This document shows, piece by piece, positions 8,244-14,397 of a stretch of 14,759 nucleotides of DNA. The notes beneath the pieces were generated by a model that made no database searches, was not told the origin of the DNA, and saw only the letters and a list, made by a program, of their open reading frames with translations. Source of the stretch: Actinomycetota bacterium (GTDB taxonomy: Bacteria > Actinomycetota > Actinomycetes > S36-B12 > UBA5976). The translations under genes and the position numbers were made by a program. The stretch covers positions 1,089 through 15,847 of the forward strand of contig JAPLBX010000114.1 in NCBI GenBank assembly GCA_026392535.1, given 5' to 3'. Numbering within the stretch: the stretch's first letter is position 1; every line of letters starts with the position of its first letter.

Positions 8244-8412
8244 TAATCCGCAAAAAAAATGCGACCTGAGAGTTTCGAAAGTATTACTTTCTTTCACCTA
8301 CGGTGAGCAACGCTGCTCTTTTCAGATGTACACACGAAGCATCGGTACCTTTGCCTGAGAGTTTCCGGGGTGTTGCTCCTTCGGCGGATGAAATTCACCG
8401 CTCTCCCGACGC
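8238..8412 (-). promoter_or_regulatory. Tandem glycine riboswitch (two aptamers)
   Basis: Two copies of the glycine aptamer core precede gcvP. Aptamer 1 (8412-8339): P1 pairs GCGTCGG (8412-8406) with CCGATGC (8345-8339), enclosing GGGAGAGCGG, the conserved CCGAAGGAGCAA and CTCTCAGGCAAAGG. Aptamer 2 (8328-8238): P1 pairs CATCTG (8328-8323) with CAGATG (8243-8238), enclosing the P2 hairpin GAGCAGCGTTGCTC, CCGTAGGTGAAA (one base off the usual CCGAAGG), a P3 hairpin GAAAG/CTTTC and CTCTCAGG. The linker is 10 nt, typical of cooperative tandem switches. Aptamer 2 has an unusual T8 loop closed by GCA/TGC between CTCAGG and GGA. Glycine-responsive control of gcv genes is well established for this class. 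Confidence 0.93.
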
Positions 8413-8449
8413 ACGTATTGCGTACAGGATGACTTTAGTAAGGAATTAT

Positions 8450-8900
8450 TTAGCCGGCGCTTCGGCTCGCCCGACGCATTGACAATTCGTCTGAACCGGT
8501 GACCAAGTCATCTGTTGATTCGATTTCTACTAGCAGACCAGCCAAGCTACCTTCAACTTCTTGAACTACTACTCCAAGAGCAATACCAAACACCGCTTGA
8601 CCGCCATGCAAAAGGTCAAGAACTTGTTGATCTGAAGTGCACTCATAAATTGAGGCCCCATCAGACATCAACGTGATGCTTGAAAGATCTTCAATTCCCT
8701 GTTCACGCAAATGGTCGATCGCAGTACGAATGTTCTGCAACGAAACGCCGGTGTCAAGAAGTCGCTTTACTACCTTTAAAACAAGGACATCTTGAAAGCT
8801 GTATTGACGCAATGTTCCAGAACCAGTTGAGTTGTCGGTATGTAATTCCAGCGACTGAACAAGCGATAGCACCTTTGTAACCGGCGGTATGAGTGGTCAT
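8450..8900 (-). pseudogene. MerR-family regulator (Rv1830-like), frameshifted by an internal deletion
   Basis: The true start is ATG 8900, preceded by AAGGAG (8913-8908) with 7 nt spacing. It gives MTTHTAGYKGAIACSVAGITYRQL, the start of an actinobacterial MerR helix-turn-helix. The remainder, in the +1 frame, gives STGSGTLRQYSF, KVVKRLLDTGVSLQNIR, TLMSDGASIYEC and a C-terminus ending at 8450. In relatives, YRQL is followed by about 17 residues (DYWARTxLV...) before GSG; here only 4 nt lie between them, a loss near 47 nt at 8834-8825. Frame 0 therefore stops at TGA 8754 after 48 codons. The missing part is the recognition helix end and wing. The 140-aa open reading frame often called from 8872 has a false N-terminus. 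The gene lies between the nuclease gene and the glycine riboswitch, as in M. tuberculosis. Confidence 0.78.
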
Positions 8901-8906
8901 TTATAA

Positions 8907-8923
8907 ACTCCTTGGGAAGGAGT
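8907..8923 (-). promoter_or_regulatory. Perfect hairpin sequestering the merR Shine-Dalgarno
   Basis: ACTCCTT, CCC, AAGGAGT forms a perfect 7-bp stem with a 3-nt loop, and AAGGAG is the merR ribosome binding site. Transcripts reading in from the nuclease gene would contain the whole stem. Transcripts from the promoter at 8927-8955 would start at about 8923-8920, inside the 5' arm, and lose part or all of the pairing, so the site may favour translation from the local promoter. The start-site estimate is approximate. Confidence 0.5.
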
Positions 8924-8925
8924 CT

Positions 8926-8969
8926 AAATGTAGATTCGATTGACGTTCAGGTCAAAGACATCCACATTT
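8926..8969 (-). promoter_or_regulatory. merR promoter within a 44-bp dyad (candidate operator)
   Basis: A good sigma-70-type promoter reads TTGACC (8955-8950), 17 nt, TACATT (8932-8927). It is embedded in an imperfect palindrome of 44 bp centred between 8947 and 8948: inner arms TTGAC/GTCAA (8955-8951 and 8944-8940) and outer arms ATCCACATTT/AAATGTAGAT (plus strand 8960-8969 and 8926-8935, 9 of 10 paired) share exactly the same axis, 15 of 22 positions being symmetric. A further TTTGAC half-site faces them at 8967-8972. Autoregulation by the MerR protein, or control by FtsR, are plausible readings. Confidence 0.5.
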
Positions 8970-8978
8970 GACACGCCG

Positions 8979-9000
8979 TAAAGTCTAAAGTGAGACTTTA
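8979..9000 (-). repeat. Inverted repeat at the end of the nuclease gene
   Basis: TAAAGTCT, 6 nt, AGACTTTA is a perfect 8-bp inverted repeat whose first arm begins with the TAA stop of the bifunctional nuclease gene. There is no T-tract after it, so it is not a standard intrinsic terminator. AGTCTAAA (plus strand) recurs at 8921-8928 and 8982-8989, so the element may belong to the merR control region rather than to RNA processing. Confidence 0.45.
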
Positions 9001-9480
9001 GAAATCTTCAGGTTTTAAAGTCTCCAAAAAGTCCTTAAATGCAGCTATTTCAGATTCTGAGCTGGTTTTACTGGCGTCGAGATCGGTATCGGGAAAGATG
9101 CCTGCTCGATCAAATACGGCCTCGGAAACCAAAATTGGACTATCTGTTCGAATAGCCAGCGCTACTCCATCACTCGGGCGGCATTCCACCGTAGAGCCGT
9201 CGCTTAGTACAAGTTCCGCAAGGTAAATTCCATCCGAAATCTCATTGATTCGAACTGTAACAAGGCTCATATTCAAGGTTTTCAAGAGATTAACTATGAG
9301 GTCGTGAGTCATAGGTCGAGGAGGTGCGGCTTCCTGTTGCGCCATGGCTATAGCACCGGCTTCGACCGCGCCAATCCAGATTTCTATAACTCTACCTTGG
9401 GTTGAGAGTTCCTTTAAGAGTAAAACTGGAGCAGACGCTCCTTCGTCAATCCGAATCCCGAGGACTTCCACAGTTAACAC
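8998..9480 (-). CDS. Bifunctional nuclease family protein (DUF151)
   Basis: A 160-aa protein of the bifunctional nuclease (BFN/DUF151) family, homologous to M. tuberculosis Rv1829. It shows VEVLGIRIDEG, PVLLLKE, IWIGAVEAGAIAMAQQ, PPRPMTHDLIVNLL and CRPSDGVALAIRTDSPILV in family order, ending with the acidic FKDFLETLKPEDF tail common in actinobacteria. DNase/RNase activity is known for the plant founder and Thermotoga homologue is structurally characterised; the role in actinobacteria is not settled. The open frame extends to ATG 9567, but that would overlap ftsR by 80 nt and adds residues without family similarity. GTG 9480 starts the conserved domain and lies 7 nt after the ftsR stop; GTG 9471 is an alternative. 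It is cytoplasmic with no signal peptide. Confidence 0.85.
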   Translation of the reverse strand: MLTVEVLGIRIDEGASAPVLLLKELSTQGRVIEIWIGAVEAGAIAMAQQEAAPPRPMTHDLIVNLLKTLNMSLVTVRINEISDGIYLAELVLSDGSTVECRPSDGVALAIRTDSPILVSEAVFDRAGIFPDTDLDASKTSSESEIAAFKDFLETLKPEDF

Positions 9481-9487
9481 TGTTGAA

Positions 9488-10201
9488 CTAATCCATCTTG
9501 GATAAGCCGGCACGAACCAAACTTGAGTGCAACCCAACCGATAGTGCAGCCATGTCTCGAGCCACATCTTGTGCTTGCTGGGCCAATTCTGGGTCTTTTT
9601 GGTGTGCCAGTGTGGAGACCACTTGGGTAATTAGGCCAAGTTCACGATCTGCGGCAATTTTGAATGGTCGCAAATGTCGAGGCTCGATCCCATATTTCCC
9701 TAGCGCAACAATCGATTTGAGGATTGCCACGTCATCGGCCGTGAAAGCCTCCGCGTTGGCGGAAATCAACCCGAACTCTTTGGCCTGATCAAGTTGGCCT
9801 TTTTCTGCATTTGCTGCCTCAAGAATTTCTAAACTAGTGAGTCTCAACGGAGCATTTTGTAGAAAGTCTTGCGCGCTAGGGAGTGAATCAACTGAAACCA
9901 ATGCGCGTGGAGAGACCTTATTGATTTCGTCTGGTTCCAAACCTCTGTCAAGTGCATCTAAACGATCTTTGATGACGCGAAGTGGCATGTACTGATCTCG
10001 TTGCAACGACAACACATAACGAAGCCGCGCTATGTCAGCATGGGAATATTTTCGATATCCAGAAGCTGTCCGTTGTGGTTCAACTAAACCTTCGGTTTCT
10101 AAGAATCGAATCTTAGAAATTGAAATATCTGCAAATTCAGGTTTTAGGTACTTGAGGACATCGCCGATGCTCAAGAGCTGCTGTGGTTGAAGTGCGCTCA
10201 C
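9488..10201 (-). CDS. ftsR: MerR-family transcriptional regulator, FtsR type
   Basis: A 237-aa protein with an N-terminal winged helix-turn-helix: LSIGDVLKYLKPEFADISISKIRFLETEGL (about 10-39), GYRKYSHADIARLRYVLSLQRD (about 48-69) and a dimerisation helix after it. The C-terminal half (KFGIEPRHLR-like stretch at YGIEPRHLRPF, then AADRELGLITQVV and a final helix ending in LVRAGL) matches M. tuberculosis Rv1828 and Corynebacterium FtsR, which activates ftsZ. The start is GTG 10201, whose GTG overlaps the FHA stop TGA as GTGA, indicating coupling. Full length and no damage seen, unlike the second MerR downstream. The cell-division role is known for the corynebacterial member and inferred here. 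Confidence 0.88.
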   Translation of the reverse strand: MSALQPQQLLSIGDVLKYLKPEFADISISKIRFLETEGLVEPQRTASGYRKYSHADIARLRYVLSLQRDQYMPLRVIKDRLDALDRGLEPDEINKVSPRALVSVDSLPSAQDFLQNAPLRLTSLEILEAANAEKGQLDQAKEFGLISANAEAFTADDVAILKSIVALGKYGIEPRHLRPFKIAADRELGLITQVVSTLAHQKDPELAQQAQDVARDMAALSVGLHSSLVRAGLSKMD

Positions 10202-10653
10202 TTTTTACTCGCTTCGTAGAAACTGAACCGGAATTTTCCGATTTGGATTTCGTCACCTGTTTTAATTCTGGTGGGAACCTCAATCAAAGTTTTATTCACG
10301 TAGCAACCATTCAATGAACCAAGATCAGTGAGTTGCCAGAAGTCTGCTATCTTTTCGATAATTGCGTGTTTGCGGCTAACCGTGATGTCATCCAAAAACA
10401 GCGAATTGTCGTCGGTTCGACCGACTTCGATTTTGTCTGAATCTAAAGTCCAGATTTCTCCCGAATTCGGACCACGTAGCACCACTAGTGCCGCCTTACC
10501 AACTGGAATATCAGTAACGTTTACAAAATGATGAGGCTCTTCAATGGTGTTATCTGGAGAAATTGTTGTGGTCGAATCAAGACCCGTTGCATCATGATTG
10601 CAATTTGAACATTGTTGACTTTGGGTTGGCTCACCGCAGTTTTTGCAAATCAT
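10198..10653 (-). CDS. garA: FHA-domain protein with zinc ribbon, GarA/OdhI-like
   Basis: A 151-aa cytoplasmic signalling protein. An N-terminal zinc ribbon, CKNC (3-6) and CSNC (15-18), precedes a linker with a threonine run (Thr28-30), then an FHA domain: VGRTDDNS (Arg79 binds phosphothreonine), DDITVSRKHA (Ser93, His96) and LGSLNGCYVN (Asn115), ending in GDEIQIGKFRFSFYEA. GarA/OdhI binds 2-oxoglutarate dehydrogenase, glutamate dehydrogenase and glutamate synthase until a Ser/Thr kinase phosphorylates the N-terminal TT motif. Here a Cys4 ribbon replaces part of the usual tail and the ETTSVF-type motif is only loosely matched by DSTTTIS, so kinase control is uncertain. Position next to gcvH and ftsR is the same as Rv1827. 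The stop is a TGA. Confidence 0.82.
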   Translation of the reverse strand: MICKNCGEPTQSQQCSNCNHDATGLDSTTTISPDNTIEEPHHFVNVTDIPVGKAALVVLRGPNSGEIWTLDSDKIEVGRTDDNSLFLDDITVSRKHAIIEKIADFWQLTDLGSLNGCYVNKTLIEVPTRIKTGDEIQIGKFRFSFYEASKK

Positions 10654-10702
10654 TAGGTAAGCCTAAAAACAAGTGGCGAAAGGGTCAACCTTGGGGTTAG
10701 GT

Positions 10703-11089
10703 TTAGGAAGCCGTCGTAATAGCTAGGTATTCGTCCGCGCTTAAAAGCCCAGAAAGCGACGAAGTCTCAACCTCTACTTGCGCTATCCAACCATTGCCGT
10801 AGGGATCTTGGTTGATGGTTTCTGGTGAAGTCTCAACTAGATCATTCACAGCACAAACGCGACCTGAAACTGGTGCATAAATATCTGAAACGGATTTAGT
10901 GCTTTCAACTTCCCCGCAACTCTCGCCCGAAGCAATGTCATCTCCAACTGCTGGCAAAGTTACAAAAACAATATCTCCCAAAGCTTCTTGTGCGAAATCA
11001 GTGATTCCAAAGCGGATGGTATTTGCATCTAATACTTGCACCCATTCGTGTTCTTTGGTGTAGCTCAAGTTGTCAGGCACCTTCGACAT
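10703..11089 (-). CDS. gcvH: Glycine cleavage system H protein
   Basis: A 128-aa lipoyl carrier of the glycine cleavage system; it shuttles the aminomethyl intermediate between P, T and L proteins. The lipoyl site is Lys65 in EVESTKSVSDIYAP, within a hammerhead fold that starts at YTKEHEWVQV and ends in NGWIAQVEV. Length is normal and the protein looks intact. AGGAGG (11099-11094) gives the strongest Shine-Dalgarno in the window, 4 nt before ATG 11089, suggesting high expression. It lies 27 nt after the pgsA-like gene and is separated from its partner gcvP by four regulatory genes; no riboswitch precedes gcvH itself. The second arm of the operon, gcvT, is not in the window. Confidence 0.95.
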   Translation of the reverse strand: MSKVPDNLSYTKEHEWVQVLDANTIRFGITDFAQEALGDIVFVTLPAVGDDIASGESCGEVESTKSVSDIYAPVSGRVCAVNDLVETSPETINQDPYGNGWIAQVEVETSSLSGLLSADEYLAITTAS

Positions 11090-11116
11090 TGTTCCTCCTA
11101 AAAGACTTGGATAATT

Positions 11117-11626
11117 CTAATTAGCGCGGAGCTGGCGCATCTGATTGCGGTACAAAACTCCAGCCACCCAATAAGTGCCTATCCCCCACCAGAGAAATGC
11201 AATACCTAAAGACTTGAACACACCTGCGTACGTGAATTCCAGATTACCTAAAAATATGGCGGGTAACGAATACAACAAAAGCAGTGTGCCCGCTTTACCC
11301 ACGTAATGAACCTTTGGCGGTGCATAGCCAAGTTTGCGGTTTCGCAATTGCAAAACAGCCAACCACACCTCGCGAGCAAGAATCAAGACAACTGCTATCA
11401 ATGGCAATAAGCCTCGAGCCAGCAGCACAACAACGGCGGTCAGAATATATAGGCGATCCGCTACAGGATCTAAGACCTCGCCCAATTTTGAGAACTGATT
11501 CAGTTTGCGTGCAAGAAACCCATCTAACCAGTCGGTGAAACTAGCAACGGCAAATATCCAAAAAGCGTATAAGTCATTTTGTTCTATTAGACCGTCGAAA
11601 GAAACGATATTTGGGATAGTCCACAT
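11117..11626 (-). CDS. pgsA: CDP-alcohol phosphatidyltransferase (PgsA-like), first helix missing
   Basis: An integral membrane enzyme transferring a phosphatidyl group from CDP-diacylglycerol to an alcohol, matching Rv1822 by position. The catalytic motif is complete: DGFLAR, eight residues, G, three, D, three, D (DGFLARKLNQFSKLGEVLDPVAD). Four helices follow or contain it. The N-terminus is WTIPNIVSF then DGLIEQNDLYAFWIF; in relatives TIPNxxSF is followed by an RLLGVPxFxWL-type first membrane helix of about 14-16 residues, absent here. The loss is in frame at 11597/11596, giving 169 aa instead of about 190-205. AAGGAG (11638-11633) is an excellent ribosome binding site, so the start is secure. 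The product is probably phosphatidylglycerophosphate or a related lipid; with one helix short, activity is doubtful. Confidence 0.8.
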   Translation of the reverse strand: MWTIPNIVSFDGLIEQNDLYAFWIFAVASFTDWLDGFLARKLNQFSKLGEVLDPVADRLYILTAVVVLLARGLLPLIAVVLILAREVWLAVLQLRNRKLGYAPPKVHYVGKAGTLLLLYSLPAIFLGNLEFTYAGVFKSLGIAFLWWGIGTYWVAGVLYRNQMRQLRAN

Positions 11627-11664
11627 TTCTTTCTCCTTAGATATTCGTGTTAACAGTTGTATGT

Positions 11665-13101
11665 CTAGGACTTTTTCTTAGAACGTATCCGCATTTGAAT
11701 CCGGATTGGCGTTCCTCTGAAATCGAATTCCTCACGTAAACGTCTCTCTATGAACCTTCGGTAACCGGGATCTATAAAACCACTAGTGAATAGAACGAAA
11801 GTTGGTGGACGCACACCGGCTTGTGTGACAAAGAGAATTTTCGGTTGCTTTCCACTTCGCACTGGATGGGGATGGGCGGCTACTAGTTCACCCATAAATT
11901 GGTTCAATTTTCTAGTAGGAATTCGTCGATTCCAATTCTCAAGCGCAGTTCGAACATGGCCAGCAATTTTTTGCACATTGCGGCCAGTCGTTGCAGCGAC
12001 ATTAGCGCGCGGCGCCCAATCAATTTGTTGTAGATCGTTAGAAATTTCGCGTTCCAAGTAGAACTGACGTTCTTCATCAAGCAAATCCCACTTATTGAGA
12101 AGCAAAACTAATGCCCGACCTGAATCGACCACCATTGAAAGAATTCTTTGATCTTGTTCAGTGATGATTTCCGATGAGTCGATCAACATCAAGATCACTT
12201 CAGCGCGCTCAATCGCGGCTTTCGTTCTCAAAACGGCGTAATACTCGTGACCAGATGCTTCATCAAACCGCTTACGAATTCCAGCTGTATCTACGATTAG
12301 CCAATCTTCTCCATCGATTTTCACAACTTCGTCAACCGGGTCAACTGTCGTGCCGGCAACTTCATCAACGACAACTCGATTTTCGCCAGCCAATCTGTTG
12401 AGCAGTGAGGATTTACCAACATTCGGTTTACCAATAAGTGCAATTCGATGGAGGCGGGAATGTGTTTTATTGGCTGGATCAATGTCAGCAAACTTATTGA
12501 CTATTTCGTCCAACAGGTCACCGCTGCCTCGCCCATGTAATGCGCTTACGGCGAAAGGTTGACCAAGTCCCAAATTCCACAAAGCGGTGGATTCATTTTC
12601 GGTTCGTTGGTCGTCAACTTTGTTCGCTACCAAGATCACCGGTTTTTTAGCGCGTCGACAAATCTTGATGACGGCTTCATCGTCATTAGTCGAACCAACT
12701 GCGGCATCGACAATAAGCAGAACGATGTCTGCCATTTGCACCGCGATTTCAGCTTGGGCGGCGATTTGTGCACCTAGACCTTTAGCATCACTTTCATAAC
12801 CGCCAGTGTCTATGAGTTTGAAATATTTACCGTTCCACTCTGCGTCGTAGAAAACTCGGTCACGCGTGACACCAGGAACGTCTTCAACAACTGCTTCTCT
12901 TCGGCCAATTATTCGGTTAACAAGGGTTGACTTGCCAACGTTTGGTCTTCCAACTACAGCAACGACAGGAACCAATTCATTTGCATGATCAGAATCATCG
13001 TAACCAAACTCAAAATCAATTTCTGTAATTGCATTGATAGCGTCTTCGTCCGAAAGGTCCTCGGGAACTTCCCACTCTTCGTAATCGGTTTCTTCACTCA
13101 T
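11665..13101 (-). CDS. der: Ribosome biogenesis GTPase Der (EngA)
   Basis: A 478-aa tandem GTPase needed for 50S subunit maturation. The first G domain has GRPNVGKS (51-58), DTGG (98-101) and NKVD (160-163); the second has GKPNVGKS (224-231), DTAG and NKWD (in LLLNKWDLLD). The C-terminal KH-like domain shows RIPTRKLNQFM, GKQPKILFVTQAGVRPPTF and ends in a basic tail. An acidic N-terminal extension of about 45 residues precedes the first domain, as in other actinobacteria. The ATG overlaps the TGA of plsC as ATGA, so the two are translationally coupled. No damage seen. Confidence 0.95.
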   Translation of the reverse strand: MSEETDYEEWEVPEDLSDEDAINAITEIDFEFGYDDSDHANELVPVVAVVGRPNVGKSTLVNRIIGRREAVVEDVPGVTRDRVFYDAEWNGKYFKLIDTGGYESDAKGLGAQIAAQAEIAVQMADIVLLIVDAAVGSTNDDEAVIKICRRAKKPVILVANKVDDQRTENESTALWNLGLGQPFAVSALHGRGSGDLLDEIVNKFADIDPANKTHSRLHRIALIGKPNVGKSSLLNRLAGENRVVVDEVAGTTVDPVDEVVKIDGEDWLIVDTAGIRKRFDEASGHEYYAVLRTKAAIERAEVILMLIDSSEIITEQDQRILSMVVDSGRALVLLLNKWDLLDEERQFYLEREISNDLQQIDWAPRANVAATTGRNVQKIAGHVRTALENWNRRIPTRKLNQFMGELVAAHPHPVRSGKQPKILFVTQAGVRPPTFVLFTSGFIDPGYRRFIERRLREEFDFRGTPIRIQMRIRSKKKS

Positions 13102-13766
13102 TGAGCCACCTCATCTGTTGGCAGTGGGTTGGCAACTTCTTGGGCTACAAATAAAAGCTGCTTTTGCAATCTCTGACGTAGGCGCTCCCCAGCGATTGAA
13201 ATTTCCTTACGATTTGTATCGGAAAAATCATCACCGTAAATATCTACAGCAGCAACTGGTTGCCCAACAACAACTTCGATAAGCGATTTGTATGGAGGGA
13301 TCCAATTCTTTGACTTGCCCGTGAGTCTAGTTCCAAAGATGAAGACTGGAATGAAATCAGCTCTTTGTTTAGCGTTTAAAACGATTACTCCATCTTTTAA
13401 CCATGAATAGTCGCCTTTACATCGAGTTCCTTCTGGAAATAGGCCCACATCAATGCCTTCTTCTAACTTAGATCGTGATTTAGCGACCGCGAAGTAGTCA
13501 GCATCTTTCCAATCGGTCTCAATTGCTCCACCAGATTCAAGAATTCGACGAGTAACTGAATTGAAAACTTCAGTTTTTGTTAAAACTGCTATTGGTCGCT
13601 TGGTAGCAAAAAATAACATGAAGCCATCCATGAAACCAGAATGATTAGCAACTAACACGAGAGGTCTATCAGTTTTGGGAATATCACCGGTAACGCGGAT
13701 TTCAAAATATGATCCAAGCAGCGAACGGCCAAAATTTTGAATAGACATTGCAAGATTTATTTTCAT
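13098..13766 (-). CDS. plsC: 1-acyl-sn-glycerol-3-phosphate acyltransferase (PlsC family)
   Basis: A 222-aa membrane-associated acyltransferase of phospholipid synthesis. The HX4D catalytic motif is NHSGFMDG (about 41-48) and the acceptor-binding motif is LFPEGTR (about 109-115), followed by FIPVFIFGTR; all in the right order and spacing. The N-terminus is short and amphipathic rather than a clear signal. It starts at ATG 13766, overlapping the cmk stop TGA as ATGA, and ends at TGA 13098 overlapping der. The tyrA-cmk-plsC-der order is common in actinobacteria. Acyl-chain choice cannot be read from sequence; related short PlsC paralogues may act on other lipid acceptors. Confidence 0.86.
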   Translation of the reverse strand: MKINLAMSIQNFGRSLLGSYFEIRVTGDIPKTDRPLVLVANHSGFMDGFMLFFATKRPIAVLTKTEVFNSVTRRILESGGAIETDWKDADYFAVAKSRSKLEEGIDVGLFPEGTRCKGDYSWLKDGVIVLNAKQRADFIPVFIFGTRLTGKSKNWIPPYKSLIEVVVGQPVAAVDIYGDDFSDTNRKEISIAGERLRQRLQKQLLFVAQEVANPLPTDEVAQ

Positions 13767-14388
13767 AACAATTTCTCGATTTTTTCAATCATGATTCCCA
13801 CAACCTGCATGGGATCTAGATCGCTTGCATCAATCAAAATTGCATCAGAGGCTTGTATTAGTGGAGAAACTTCTCTGGAACTATCTTGTTGGTCGCGGAT
13901 TTCAATCGCACTAGCGATCTCTTCAACTTGTCCACCAACCTCCAAAGCTCTTCGCTCTGCTCTGCGTTTCGGGTCTGCGGTTAGAAAAAACTTTATTGAA
14001 GCATCAGGCAAAACCGTAGTCCCAATATCTCTTCCCTCAAGAATCACACTTTTGCCCTCTAAAAGTTCGTGTGTGACAAAACTTTGCTGATTCGCAACCG
14101 CAATCTTTCTAACATCGCCATCGGCAGCCACTTTTGAAACATGTCCAGTTACTTCGACTGTGCGAATTGCATTCGTAATATCGACACCATCGCATTCCAC
14201 ACACTGATTTTTGAGGATAATTTCGGACCGTAGTTTTTTTGTAGGTCTAGCCAAGCAAATGCACGATACATCGCGCCTGTGTCCAGAATTTCGAATTGCA
14301 TCGCTTCTGCCAATAGCCGGCTAACCGTTGATTTGCCAGCACCTGCGGGTCCATCGATTGCAACACTTATAGATTTCATTTGCGACAC
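13763..14388 (-). pseudogene. cmk: Cytidylate kinase, frameshifted with about 52 nt missing
   Basis: Phosphorylates CMP and dCMP; normally essential. The 5' part (GTG 14388, or ATG 14379 for MKSISVAID) has the P-loop GPAGAGKST (13-21) and LDTGAMYRAF. The 3' part, in the -1 frame, has CDGVDITNAIR, VSKVAA, LEGRDIGTTVLPDA, FLTADPKRRAERR and IRDQQDSSREVSPL, ending TGA at 13763. From MYR to the DI of DGVDIT the family has about 49 residues; here 95 nt, so about 52 nt are lost near 14250-14230, within the NMP-binding domain. In frame 0 the stop is TAA at 14149. The junction holds A7 followed by C. Open frames of 79 and 163 aa result. Whether real, sequencing error, or rescued by frameshifting is unresolved. 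Confidence 0.8.
14233..14239 (-). other. A_AAA_AAC slippery heptamer in cmk
   Basis: In the 5' reading frame the codons are CAA AAA AAC, so the heptamer sits exactly in the X_XXY_YYZ register of -1 programmed frameshifting. Slipping here leads into the frame that encodes the rest of Cmk (KN then LRSEIILKNQ). I see no strong downstream stem-loop and no upstream internal Shine-Dalgarno. The A7 run is equally a classical place for an indel error in sequencing. Confidence 0.4.
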
Positions 14389-14397
14389 GGCGAAAGC

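Noticed and set aside
8252..8259. T8 tract (minus strand) as an intrinsic terminator of the riboswitch
   Set aside because: The tract is the loop of a small GCA/TGC hairpin inside aptamer 2; the GC-rich stem required immediately upstream is missing and P1 closes after it.
8998..9567. Nuclease gene starting at ATG 9567
   Set aside because: It would overlap ftsR by 80 nt and add 29 residues without family similarity; GTG 9480 fits the domain start and the operon spacing.
10654..10702. AACCT...AGGTT hairpin after gcvH as a terminator
   Set aside because: Only a 5-bp stem with no following T-tract; the FHA gene follows directly and is probably co-transcribed.
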